Part shown: one piece after another, positions 11,088-18,322 of the stretch
How positions within the stretch are numbered: position 1 is the stretch's first letter
Layout: every line of letters starts with the position of its first letter
Assembly: GCF_000702825.1 (NCBI RefSeq)
Contig: NZ_JNKF01000012.1
Coordinates: 496,001-560,000, forward strand
DNA length: 64,000 bases
Direction: 5' to 3'
From: Prevotella sp. P6B1
GTDB lineage: Bacteria; Bacteroidota; Bacteroidia; Bacteroidales; Bacteroidaceae
Position numbers and translations under genes: made by a program
The notes under the pieces: generated by a model
Seen by the model: only the letters and a program-made list of their open reading frames with translations
Told to the model about the DNA's origin: nothing
The model's database searches: none

Positions 11088-11387
11088 TTATCTATTTCTC
11101 AATTTTTCCTTGAATTTCGTCAATTGAGCACGCATCGAATCCACACAAAGGTCGATTCCTTCCTCAAAAGTGTCGCAGGTCTTCTCTACAAAGAGCGTGT
11201 TTCCGGGAACGAAAACCTCAAGACTTGCTTCCTTATTTTGAGCAGTGGCGGGCTTGACTACTTTAAGCTGCACCTCAACTTTCTGTATATCCTCAAACGA
11301 TTTTTCTAACTTGGCGACCTTCTTCTCGATGAACGCCTCTAACTTCTCGGTAGCGTCGAAGTGAATCGACTTAATCAAAATCTCCAT
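11088..11387 (-). CDS. hpf: Ribosome hibernation-promoting factor, HPF/RaiA family (short form)
   Basis: A 99-residue protein of the ribosome-associated inhibitor family, which binds the 30S decoding region in stationary phase. It starts MEILIKSIHFDATEKLEAF and has the beta-alpha-beta fold pattern with no C-terminal dimerisation domain, so it is the short type. It lies 38 bp after xerC and upstream of the tuf promoter. Unusually for this genome it has a near-perfect Shine-Dalgarno sequence. Confidence 0.88.
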   Translation of the reverse strand: MEILIKSIHFDATEKLEAFIEKKVAKLEKSFEDIQKVEVQLKVVKPATAQNKEASLEVFVPGNTLFVEKTCDTFEEGIDLCVDSMRAQLTKFKEKLRNR

Positions 11388-11391
11388 AGTT

Positions 11392-11398
11392 ACCTCCT
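11392..11398 (-). promoter_or_regulatory. Strong Shine-Dalgarno site of hpf
   Basis: AGGAGGT lies 4 nt before the hpf ATG. Nearly all other starts in the window have A/T-rich leaders without such a site (for example rpsU, tuf, mdh, rplK), which is normal in Bacteroidetes, where the anti-Shine-Dalgarno end of 16S rRNA is held away by bS21 and its neighbours. The site confirms the chosen start and marks hpf as translated differently. Confidence 0.75.
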
Positions 11399-11425
11399 AT
11401 TTTTTAAAGAGTTAATAAAAAGGGT

Positions 11426-12307
11426 TCAGGCTCTCGGATGAGCCTCTTTATAAATTCGTTTCAGTTGCTCAAACGTAGTGTGGGTATAAATCTCAGTCGT
11501 ACTAACACTGGCATGACCCAGCAGACTCTTGATCGTCTCCAACCCAGCACCGTTGTTCAGCATGGCAGTGGCAAAGGTGTGCCTCAGCACATGTGGCGAA
11601 CGCTTCTTCAGCGAGGTAACCATCGACAGATACTTGCGCACAATCTGGTAAACCTGTTCGCCCGAGATCCGCTCTCCTTTGTCACTCAGAAACAAAGCAC
11701 CATCAGTTTCACCGAACACCTCCTGGCGCGCAGCCTGATAACGCTGCAGCTCTGAGGCCAGCTCAGCCCCGAAAGGCACGATACGCTGCTTGTTTCTTTT
11801 TCCCGTTACTTTCAATTGCGCCGCATCGAAATCCACGTCTTTATCATCCAGACCTACAAGTTCAGAACGTCTCAAACCGGCTTCGTAGAATAGAATTAAT
11901 ATGGTACGCGCACGTACATTATTAAATGAGCTACCCCACTCCATACCGTCGAGCAGACGATCCATCTCTCCTTCGCGAAGGAATTGCGGTAGTGGTTTTG
12001 ATTTCTTTGGCCCCGTCACAGCATGTGCCGGATCCTTCTTAACCAGATTTCTCTTTAGGGCAAAGCGGTAAAAGGAACGCAGTGCACTCAAGTTCTTGTT
12101 AATCGTTGAGGCAGAGTTTCCTTTATCCATCAGACTCTCCATCCAGTCACGGATCAGATCGGTATCAGCCGAATCCAGAGAGAGATCATTATCCCTAAAA
12201 GTCAGATACGATTCAAATGCCCTCAGGCTTTCCTCGTATGTCTGCACTGTTTGCGGAGATGCATTCCGCTCGTAGCGCAGGTAGTCCAGAAACCGGTTAA
12301 TCATCAT
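11426..12307 (-). CDS. xerC: Tyrosine recombinase XerC/XerD type
   Basis: Site-specific recombinase of 293 residues, the length of chromosome dimer resolution enzymes. An N-terminal SAM-like DNA-binding domain (residues 1-90) is followed by the catalytic domain with Arg146 (GLRRSEL), His239 and Arg242 (HVLRH), His265 (LLGHAS) and the nucleophile Tyr274 (EIYTH). It lies between rpsU and hpf among housekeeping genes, with no att sites or cargo, so it is taken as a host Xer enzyme and not an element integrase. Confidence 0.88.
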   Translation of the reverse strand: MMINRFLDYLRYERNASPQTVQTYEESLRAFESYLTFRDNDLSLDSADTDLIRDWMESLMDKGNSASTINKNLSALRSFYRFALKRNLVKKDPAHAVTGPKKSKPLPQFLREGEMDRLLDGMEWGSSFNNVRARTILILFYEAGLRRSELVGLDDKDVDFDAAQLKVTGKRNKQRIVPFGAELASELQRYQAARQEVFGETDGALFLSDKGERISGEQVYQIVRKYLSMVTSLKKRSPHVLRHTFATAMLNNGAGLETIKSLLGHASVSTTEIYTHTTFEQLKRIYKEAHPRA

Positions 12308-12382
12308 AAAATCGCAACCTTTAGTATTTGGGTACGAATTTACGGAAATTTCTCGAAACTACCAAATTTTCGGGGAACTTTT

Positions 12383-12574
12383 TTATTCCTCGTTTGTACG
12401 AAGCTGCTGAACGTATACAGCGTGCTCCATCTTAAGGCGCTTCAGTACAGATGGTTTGTCAAACTGCTGACGACGACGCAGCTCCTTTACAACACCTGTC
12501 TTCTCGAACTTTCTCTTGAACTTCTTGAGAGCCTTCTCAATGTTCTCGCCTTCTTTTACTGGTACAATAATCAT
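12383..12574 (-). CDS. rpsU: 30S ribosomal protein S21
   Basis: bS21, 63 residues, basic, starting MIIVPVKEGENIEKALKKFK. In Bacteroidetes this protein helps hide the 16S anti-Shine-Dalgarno sequence. The gene is the first of rpsU-xerC-hpf and has its own promoter 68 nt upstream. Its leader before the ATG (AAAGTAAAACAA) has no Shine-Dalgarno sequence, in contrast to hpf two genes downstream. Confidence 0.95.
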   Translation of the reverse strand: MIIVPVKEGENIEKALKKFKRKFEKTGVVKELRRRQQFDKPSVLKRLKMEHAVYVQQLRTNEE

Positions 12575-12641
12575 TTGTTTTACTTTAAATTATTTATATT
12601 AAACTTAATGCTTCCGGGCCCAGTGCCTCGAAAAGCGGGTG

Positions 12642-12672
12642 CAAAGTTACAGCTTTTTTACAAAACTACCAA
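12642..12672 (-). promoter_or_regulatory. Promoter of rpsU-xerC-hpf
   Basis: On the minus strand TAACTTTG (12642-12649) is preceded at about 20 nt by TTG, a fair match to the Bacteroidetes consensus. Transcription would start near 12635 and give a leader of about 60 nt before rpsU. The 385-bp gap up to pepP holds this promoter and then the repeat array described separately. Confidence 0.65.
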
Positions 12673-12776
12673 GTTTTTATACGTTTTTTATCAAATAAAA
12701 CGTAATTTCTTGCGTTTTCGTACCCTCCTGATAGTCAAAAACATATGTTTTGATACTACCACACCTAAGGTTTTAA

Positions 12777-12930
12777 GGTACAAGCAGTAAGGTTAACAAG
12801 TACAAACAGTAAGTTAAACAGGTACAATAAGCCTACTCATCTATCGTTTGCCTATACGCAAACGATTATTCGCCTATACCCAAACGACTGTGCGCCTATA
12901 CGCAAACAATCATTCGCGTATAGGCGAATC
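12777..12930. repeat. Intergenic array of seven 22-bp periods with unlike units
   Basis: Seven consecutive 22-bp units begin at 12777, 12799, 12821, 12843, 12865, 12887 and 12909. Units 1-2 share 18 of 22 bases (common parts GTACAA and CAGTAAG), and unit 3 keeps only the GGTACA start. Units 4-6 share CGCCTATACGCAAA-like cores, and unit 7 has the related inverted core TTCGCGTATAGGCGAA. Thus two sequence families follow each other without breaking the 22-bp phase. Two more periods upstream (from 12733) may belong: one has the perfect palindrome AAAACATATGTTTT. No ORF covers it. Confidence 0.8.
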
Positions 12931-12959
12931 GTATCCATTTTCAGACAAAGCAATATCTA

Positions 12960-14738
12960 CTATATCGCGGCACAAGCGGATTTCAGCCAGGCGGCTTCTT
13001 CGGCTGTCAGATGGGGCGACAGGGTATCGTAAACACGCTGGTGATACTGGTTGAGCCAAGCGATTTCTTCGTCTAACAACATCTCCTTCACAATCGGCGT
13101 GGTATCGATGGGGCAGAGGGTAAGACTCTCGAACTGCAGGAACTGACCGAACTGAGTTTCCATATAAGGAGTAATAAGCAGGGTATTCTCTACACGAACG
13201 CCGAACTTGCTCTCGAGATAAATGCCTGGCTCATCGGTGATGGTCATACCTGCTACTAATGGGGCAGGCTTCCACTCCATACGGAATTGGTGAGGCCCCT
13301 CGTGTACATTCAAATAGGTGCCCACACCGTGGCCTGTGCCGTGAAGATAGTTCAAGCCTTCGCGCCACATGGCCTCGCGAGCCAGCACATCCAACTGGGT
13401 ACCACTGGCACCGCTGGGGAATTTACAGAGTTCAATCTGAATATGGCCTTTGAGCACCAAGGTGTAAACACGCTTCTGCTCCTCAGTCAGAGGGCCGAGG
13501 GCAATGGTGCGGGTGATATCGGTAGTGCCATCCAGATACTGCGCACCGCTATCCAACAGCAGGAAGCCTTCGGGCTTCAAGGGAATATCGGTCTCAGGCG
13601 TAGCCTCATAATGTACAATGGCTCCATGTGCCTGATAGCCAGCGATAGTATCGAAAGAGATGTCGCGATAAAGAGGCTGTTCGGCACGGAGCGAGGTGAG
13701 TTTCTGGTCAATCGAAATCTCCGTTTGTCCGCCAGCCTCAACAGCAGGTTTCAGCCAGCACAAGAACTTTACCATCGCAATGCCATCTTTCAGCATTGCC
13801 GATTTAAATCCTGCTATTTCAGTAGCATTCTTTACGGTCTTCATCCGCTTGACAGGCGATTCTGCCTCAACTATCTCGCGGGTAACCTGTTTGTAAAGCG
13901 TATAGTTCACCTCATCAGGATCGAGCAGGATGTTATACTCGAAATATGCCTTCAAGCCTTTGGCCACATCCTCGTAAGGCGCCACCCCTACCCCTTCGGC
14001 TTGCAGATAAGCCTCAACCTGAGGTGTAAGCTTCACCTTATTTATATATAGGGTAACTTCTTTTGACGAAATAAGCAAGTAACTTACGAACACGGGATTG
14101 CAATGCACATCGGTGCCACGCAGGTTCAGCGTCCAGGCAATATCATCGAGCGCCGACATCAGCATACCATCGGCATGTTTTTCGCGCAAGGCCATGCGGA
14201 TACGGACAATCTTGTCATGACAGCTCTCACCTGCATACCGCATAGGAAAAATCTCCACAGCATTCTCTGGGATAGCAGGACGATCAGTCCAGATCTTCGC
14301 CAAAGGATCGAGATTAGTACGCAGCGTGATACCTCCCTGCTGACGAAGATCGGTAATCAGCTCTTTGACGGCATTAGCCGAGTTGACCATACCATCCAGA
14401 GCCACCTCAGCACCAGCACCACACTCCTCACCTATCCAATCAGCAATGGTGGGCGTGCCTGGCATCTTGAGTTTCATCAGCTGGAACTCAGTGCCATGCA
14501 ACTGTTCCTCGGCAGCTATGAAATAACGCGAATCGGTCCACAAGGCTGCTGAAGCCATCGTGACCACAGCTGTACCAGTCGAGCCGTTAAAGCCACTGAT
14601 AAACTCGCGCCCCTTCCAATGATCGGGCACATATTCGCCCTGATGCGGATCGGTACTGGGGAATATAAACGCAGCAAGGTGTTCACGTTTCATCACCTCG
14701 CGAAGAGCTTCAATTCTTTCATTTACAGTCATCATCAT
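12960..14738 (-). CDS. pepP: Xaa-Pro aminopeptidase (aminopeptidase P, M24 family)
   Basis: Cytoplasmic metallopeptidase that removes an N-terminal residue before proline; 592 residues from this start, the long three-domain form (two creatinase-like domains, then M24 catalytic domain). Metal ligands are visible: Asp in LLDSGAQ, Asp in DGTTDITRT, His in GTGHGVG, Glu in TDEPGIYL and Glu in RVENT. An upstream in-frame ATG at 14858 would add 40 residues overlapping the divergent mdh promoter; the MMMTVNERIEAL start, with promoter TACCTTTG 24 nt upstream, fits the family better. Confidence 0.92.
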   Translation of the reverse strand: MMMTVNERIEALREVMKREHLAAFIFPSTDPHQGEYVPDHWKGREFISGFNGSTGTAVVTMASAALWTDSRYFIAAEEQLHGTEFQLMKLKMPGTPTIADWIGEECGAGAEVALDGMVNSANAVKELITDLRQQGGITLRTNLDPLAKIWTDRPAIPENAVEIFPMRYAGESCHDKIVRIRMALREKHADGMLMSALDDIAWTLNLRGTDVHCNPVFVSYLLISSKEVTLYINKVKLTPQVEAYLQAEGVGVAPYEDVAKGLKAYFEYNILLDPDEVNYTLYKQVTREIVEAESPVKRMKTVKNATEIAGFKSAMLKDGIAMVKFLCWLKPAVEAGGQTEISIDQKLTSLRAEQPLYRDISFDTIAGYQAHGAIVHYEATPETDIPLKPEGFLLLDSGAQYLDGTTDITRTIALGPLTEEQKRVYTLVLKGHIQIELCKFPSGASGTQLDVLAREAMWREGLNYLHGTGHGVGTYLNVHEGPHQFRMEWKPAPLVAGMTITDEPGIYLESKFGVRVENTLLITPYMETQFGQFLQFESLTLCPIDTTPIVKEMLLDEEIAWLNQYHQRVYDTLSPHLTAEEAAWLKSACAAI

Positions 14739-14761
14739 CGTGTTTTGTAATTTCGAGATTA

Positions 14762-14769
14762 CAAAGGTA
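14762..14769 (-). promoter_or_regulatory. -7 element of the pepP promoter
   Basis: TACCTTTG on the minus strand matches TAnnTTTG and lies 23 nt before the chosen pepP ATG. No TTTG is seen at the proper -33 distance. The site also argues against the longer pepP start, which lies upstream of it. Confidence 0.55.
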
Positions 14770-14844
14770 CAAAATAACTGGCAGAAAATCATACGATTAA
14801 CACAGATTAATAATAAAAATCCACTATATATGAGTCTTTTTTCG

Positions 14845-14852
14845 TAACTTTG
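14845..14852 (+). promoter_or_regulatory. -7 element of the mdh promoter
   Basis: TAACTTTG matches the Bacteroidetes -7 consensus and lies 36 nt before the mdh ATG. A -33 TTTG is not apparent; a T-run lies between. Together with the pepP element it makes a compact divergent promoter region of 150 bp. Confidence 0.6.
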
Positions 14853-14888
14853 CAGCACTTTAAAAATAACAATAATAAAAATACAATT

Positions 14889-15875
14889 ATGGCTTTTTTA
14901 ACTAACGAGAAATTGGTGATTGTTGGTGCCGGTGGTATGATTGGCTCTAACATGGTACAGAGTGTGTTGATGCTGGGCTTGACTCCCAACATTTGTTTGT
15001 ATGATATCTATGAGCCAGGTGTTCATGGTGTATATGATGAGATGTGCCACTGCGCTTTCCCAGGTGCAAACATTTCTTACACTGTAGATCCTAAGGAGGC
15101 TTTCACAGGTGCTAAGTACATCATCTCTTCAGGTGGCGCTCCACGTAAGGAGGGTATGACCCGTGAGGACCTGCTGAAGGGCAACTGCCAGATCGCAGCC
15201 GACTTCGGTGAGAACATCAAGAAGTACTGCCCAGACGTTAAGCACGTGGTAGTTATCTTCAACCCCGCTGACGTAACAGCTCTTACAGCTCTGATTCACT
15301 CAGGTTTGAAGCCTAACCAGCTGACCTCTCTGGCAGCTCTCGACTCAACCCGTCTGCAGCAGCAGCTGGCTCAGGAGTTCGGTGTACAGCAGGATAAGGT
15401 TACAAACGCTTACACCTACGGTGGTCACGGTGAGCAGATGGCAGTATTCGCCAGCAAAGCTCTCATCGATGGCAAGCCTCTCTCTGAGCTTCCTCTCTCT
15501 GACGAGCGTTGGGCTGAGATCAAGCACATGACTACTCAGGGTGGTAGCAACATCATTAAGCTCCGTGGCCGTTCTTCATTCCAGAGCCCCGCATATCAGG
15601 CTGTTAAGATGATCGAGGGTGCTATGGGTGGTGAGCCTTTCAAGTGGCCTGCTGGTTGCTATGTAAACGCATTCGGTTTCAAGAATGTAATGATGGCTAT
15701 GCCTACCGTTATCGACAAGGACGGTGTTCACTTCACTGAGCCTGAGGGCACAGCTGAGGAGATGGCTTCACTCCAGGCTTCTTACGAGCACCTGCAGAAG
15801 ATGCGCGACGAGATCATCAGCCTTGGTATCATCCCCGCTGTTGAGGATTGGGCAAAGGACAATGCTAACCTGTAA
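14889..15875 (+). CDS. mdh: Malate dehydrogenase (LDH/MDH superfamily)
   Basis: NAD-dependent oxidation of malate to oxaloacetate, or the reverse in the reductive branch to succinate used by fermenting Bacteroidales. 328 residues. The Rossmann loop is GAGGMIG near residue 12; substrate and active residues lie in APRKEGMTREDL (two Arg), ALDSTRL and YGGHGE (catalytic His). The ATG of MAFLTNEKL is chosen over an in-frame ATG at 14850, which overlaps the promoter. A carbonic-anhydrase-like gene follows after 5 bp. Confidence 0.9.
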   Translation: MAFLTNEKLVIVGAGGMIGSNMVQSVLMLGLTPNICLYDIYEPGVHGVYDEMCHCAFPGANISYTVDPKEAFTGAKYIISSGGAPRKEGMTREDLLKGNCQIAADFGENIKKYCPDVKHVVVIFNPADVTALTALIHSGLKPNQLTSLAALDSTRLQQQLAQEFGVQQDKVTNAYTYGGHGEQMAVFASKALIDGKPLSELPLSDERWAEIKHMTTQGGSNIIKLRGRSSFQSPAYQAVKMIEGAMGGEPFKWPAGCYVNAFGFKNVMMAMPTVIDKDGVHFTEPEGTAEEMASLQASYEHLQKMRDEIISLGIIPAVEDWAKDNANL

Positions 15876-15880
15876 TCGGT

Positions 15881-16396
15881 ATGGCTCTTATCAAAACATA
15901 TCGCGGTCTCGCTCCCAAATGGGGGCGAGATTGCTATTTTAGCGAGAACGCCACCATCGTGGGTGATGTCACGCTGGGTGACAACTGCTCTGTATGGTTC
16001 AATGCGGTGGTTCGTGGCGATGTGGCCCCTATCACCATTGGCAACAGCACCAATATCCAGGATGGCAGTTGTGTGCATGTGACCCATGAGACTGGTCCTA
16101 CGCATATCGGCAACTATGTTACCATTGGGCATAACGTCACCGTGCATGCCTGCACCATTCATGATAACGCCTTGATTGGTATGGGCAGCACCCTGCTGGA
16201 TGGTTGTGAGATAGGCGAAGGCGCCATCGTAGCTGCTGGTGCCCTGGTGCTGCAGAACACCAAGATACCTGCCGGCGAGATTTGGGGCGGCATACCTGCC
16301 AAGTATATCAAGCCCGTCCGTCCAGGGCAGACAGACAACGCCAAGCACTACGTTGAATATGCCAAGTTCTACCTAGAGGAACAAAACAACAAATAA
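15881..16396 (+). CDS. Gamma-carbonic anhydrase family protein (hexapeptide-repeat)
   Basis: 171-residue left-handed beta-helix protein of the YrdA/PaaY/gamma-CA group. Hexapeptide repeats run from about residue 30 to 145 (VVRGDVAPITIGN, then IGHNVTVHACTI). The zinc-type histidines are present in CVHVTH and IGHNVTVH. It is 5 bp after mdh and ends at a shared terminator, so the two form one operon. Carbonic anhydrase activity cannot be told from sequence alone; a link to bicarbonate supply for carboxylation near oxaloacetate/malate is a reasonable inference. Confidence 0.85.
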   Translation: MALIKTYRGLAPKWGRDCYFSENATIVGDVTLGDNCSVWFNAVVRGDVAPITIGNSTNIQDGSCVHVTHETGPTHIGNYVTIGHNVTVHACTIHDNALIGMGSTLLDGCEIGEGAIVAAGALVLQNTKIPAGEIWGGIPAKYIKPVRPGQTDNAKHYVEYAKFYLEEQNNK

Positions 16397-16402
16397 AACA
16401 AT

Positions 16403-16429
16403 AAAAACCCCGCAGATTTGCGAGGTTTT
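16403..16429. terminator. Bidirectional terminator between convergent operons
   Basis: AAAACCCCGCA and TGCGAGGTTTT form a stem of about 10 pairs around a short ATT loop, with A-run on one side and T-run on the other. It serves the mdh-gammaCA operon on the plus strand and the gltX-waaA-mpe-alkD operon on the minus strand, whose stop is six bases away. Confidence 0.8.
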
Positions 16430-16434
16430 ATTGT

Positions 16435-17214
16435 TCATTCAAGTGTAATCCAGTACTTACGCTCCTGATCAGACATCTTCTCTATCGCATAGCGAAGCAT
16501 GGTACGCGGCATCTCATGAACGTGCTGTCGGAGGAAATCGCGAAGCAGATCCATCGACACCCGTTTACCCATCTCACGCAGCATCCAGCCTACTGCCTTA
16601 TGCATCAGATCGTGCGGATGATGCAGATGAACCTCCGCATAGCGCAAGCACCATGACGGATCGCCTAACTGAGAGGTCTTCCACGAACAGACGATACTCA
16701 TGCGCTGTTCCCATAAGCAAGAGCTTGCAGCCAACTCATCCAAGACCTTACGTTTGTATGTTTGATGAGCAGCCATTTCCTGACCACCGAGAAAGGTTGG
16801 CAACATCAGCCAATGTCCCAGGATCTTAGGCGCTGACAGGTCCACCAGGTCCCAGTTGTTTGCCTGCTCCGCATAACGCAGATACAGGGAGAGTATCTCA
16901 TCACGACAACGAACAGCCTCTGCATCAGTCTCGAGTCGCCTGGTGGCATATCGCTCGAACTTTGTCACTAAGATCAACAGCCCGCAGAGGCGCACTTCAT
17001 GCCACTTAGACATCAACAGCTCCGGTATCACATCCAGTGTGACCTCCTTCGCAACAGCCTTCACCACCTCTCTGGTCTGCGGCACCTTCAGGCCCAGGAA
17101 CTCATCGCCATAGCCATACTCACCAGGAGCGGTCTTGAAGAATCCCATCAGGACCTTGCGCTGCGCCTCATCATGAAGCGACTCCATATAGGCTATGATC
17201 TCCCTGGCTGTCAT
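16435..17214 (-). CDS. DNA alkylation repair protein, AlkD-like HEAT-repeat family
   Basis: A 259-residue protein of the AlkC/AlkD group, which excises bulky or cationic alkylated bases. Family features seen are the early segment GEYGYGDEFLGLKVPQTR (residues about 32-49), NNWDLVDLSAPKILG in the middle, and HKAVGWMLREMGKR plus the PRTMLRYAIEKM end, all typical of AlkD. It overlaps the stop of the upstream metallophosphoesterase by 4 bp and is the last gene of the gltX operon. Confidence 0.85.
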   Translation of the reverse strand: MTAREIIAYMESLHDEAQRKVLMGFFKTAPGEYGYGDEFLGLKVPQTREVVKAVAKEVTLDVIPELLMSKWHEVRLCGLLILVTKFERYATRRLETDAEAVRCRDEILSLYLRYAEQANNWDLVDLSAPKILGHWLMLPTFLGGQEMAAHQTYKRKVLDELAASSCLWEQRMSIVCSWKTSQLGDPSWCLRYAEVHLHHPHDLMHKAVGWMLREMGKRVSMDLLRDFLRQHVHEMPRTMLRYAIEKMSDQERKYWITLE

Positions 17215-18305
17215 TTTTCCTGCTGTAATGTAGCAACCACATATTCACTCTGGGTACCAATACGGAACTTGCCGCCCCAGATACCGATGCCCGATGAGAC
17301 ATAATACTGGGTTTTGCCACGCTGATGACTACCCCACGAACATTCGTAGATACGATCCGTTATCCAAGAAATGGGCCATACCTGTCCACGATGGGTGTGG
17401 CCACTCAGTTGGAAGTCGACACCTGCCGCCTCTGCCCTATCGAGATTGTAGGGCTGGTGGTCGAGCACGATGGTGTATGGACTTTGAACTTTAACCAATT
17501 CCTTGATGGGTTTGCGACGCATATTGGTGCGATCATCACGACCAATAATCACAATACTACTATCGATGACGGTTGCCTCATCTACCAACAAGTGGATGCC
17601 AGCATCCTTATAAAACTGCTGTGCCTCGGGCACTCCAGCATAAAACTCATGATTGCCCAAGCAGGCATAGACAGGCGCCTTGAGCCGACGGAACTCCTGG
17701 GCCATACGCTCCTCTAACACAGGGCGCATGCTACCATCGATGATATCACCTGCTATCAGGATAAAGTCGGGATTCTCAGCATTCATCATATCCACCCAGC
17801 GAGCCAGTTCCTTACGAGGATTGTGATAGCCGATATGCAGATCGCTCGCCATCACAATCTTATACGCTTTTGCGAGCGCTTTCTCCGACTTCAAATCGAG
17901 GGCTACGCGTACCTTATTATTATAATTCAGACTGCCATACACAAACACGCCCACCATCAGCACCAGGATGCCGATAGCGGTATAACCGTTTTGATAAAGC
18001 CATGACTTGGGTACCAGACGGGCCAATCGGCCCAAATCGAGCACCAGAAAAATCATCACCAGATAAAGCAACACAAACAATGAGGATGTACCAATCTCGT
18101 AAGCCCAACGAGCCACAGACAAAGGCATGCTATCAAAGGCGCGACGGAAATTCAGGAATAACATCACAAAACTCAATACGCCAACAGCGATAACAAGCCC
18201 TTTGAGCCATGCATGCACAGGCAACATCACCCAGATGTGCCATGCCAGATAACCAATGGCCAAGAAAGGCAACAAGAGGAACAGTATCATCCACATAGTT
18301 TTCAT
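17211..18305 (-). CDS. Membrane-anchored metallophosphoesterase
   Basis: 364 residues. The N-terminal third has four hydrophobic segments, then a calcineurin-like phosphoesterase domain from about residue 145. Metal-binding motifs are in order: ASDLHIG, AGDIIDG, LGNHEFY, and GHTHRGQVWP. This is the YaeI/YkuE-like group; some members act on lipid pyrophosphates such as UDP-diacylglucosamine, but the substrate here is unknown. It lies 17 bp after waaA (Kdo transferase), so a lipid A link is plausible but unproven. Confidence 0.85.
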   Translation of the reverse strand: MKTMWMILFLLLPFLAIGYLAWHIWVMLPVHAWLKGLVIAVGVLSFVMLFLNFRRAFDSMPLSVARWAYEIGTSSLFVLLYLVMIFLVLDLGRLARLVPKSWLYQNGYTAIGILVLMVGVFVYGSLNYNNKVRVALDLKSEKALAKAYKIVMASDLHIGYHNPRKELARWVDMMNAENPDFILIAGDIIDGSMRPVLEERMAQEFRRLKAPVYACLGNHEFYAGVPEAQQFYKDAGIHLLVDEATVIDSSIVIIGRDDRTNMRRKPIKELVKVQSPYTIVLDHQPYNLDRAEAAGVDFQLSGHTHRGQVWPISWITDRIYECSWGSHQRGKTQYYVSSGIGIWGGKFRIGTQSEYVVATLQQEK

Positions 18306-18322
18306 GTTTTGCTAAAAAGTAA

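Noticed and set aside
11426..12307. Integrase of a mobile element
   Set aside because: The size and the conserved housekeeping neighbourhood (rpsU, hpf, tuf) fit a host XerC; no att repeats or element genes are present.
12777..12930. CRISPR array
   Set aside because: Units are 22 bp with no constant repeat separated by unique spacers, and no cas genes are in the window.
14739..14858. N-terminal 40-residue extension of aminopeptidase P
   Set aside because: It covers the pepP and mdh promoters and has no similarity to the family; MMMTVNERIEAL is the start.
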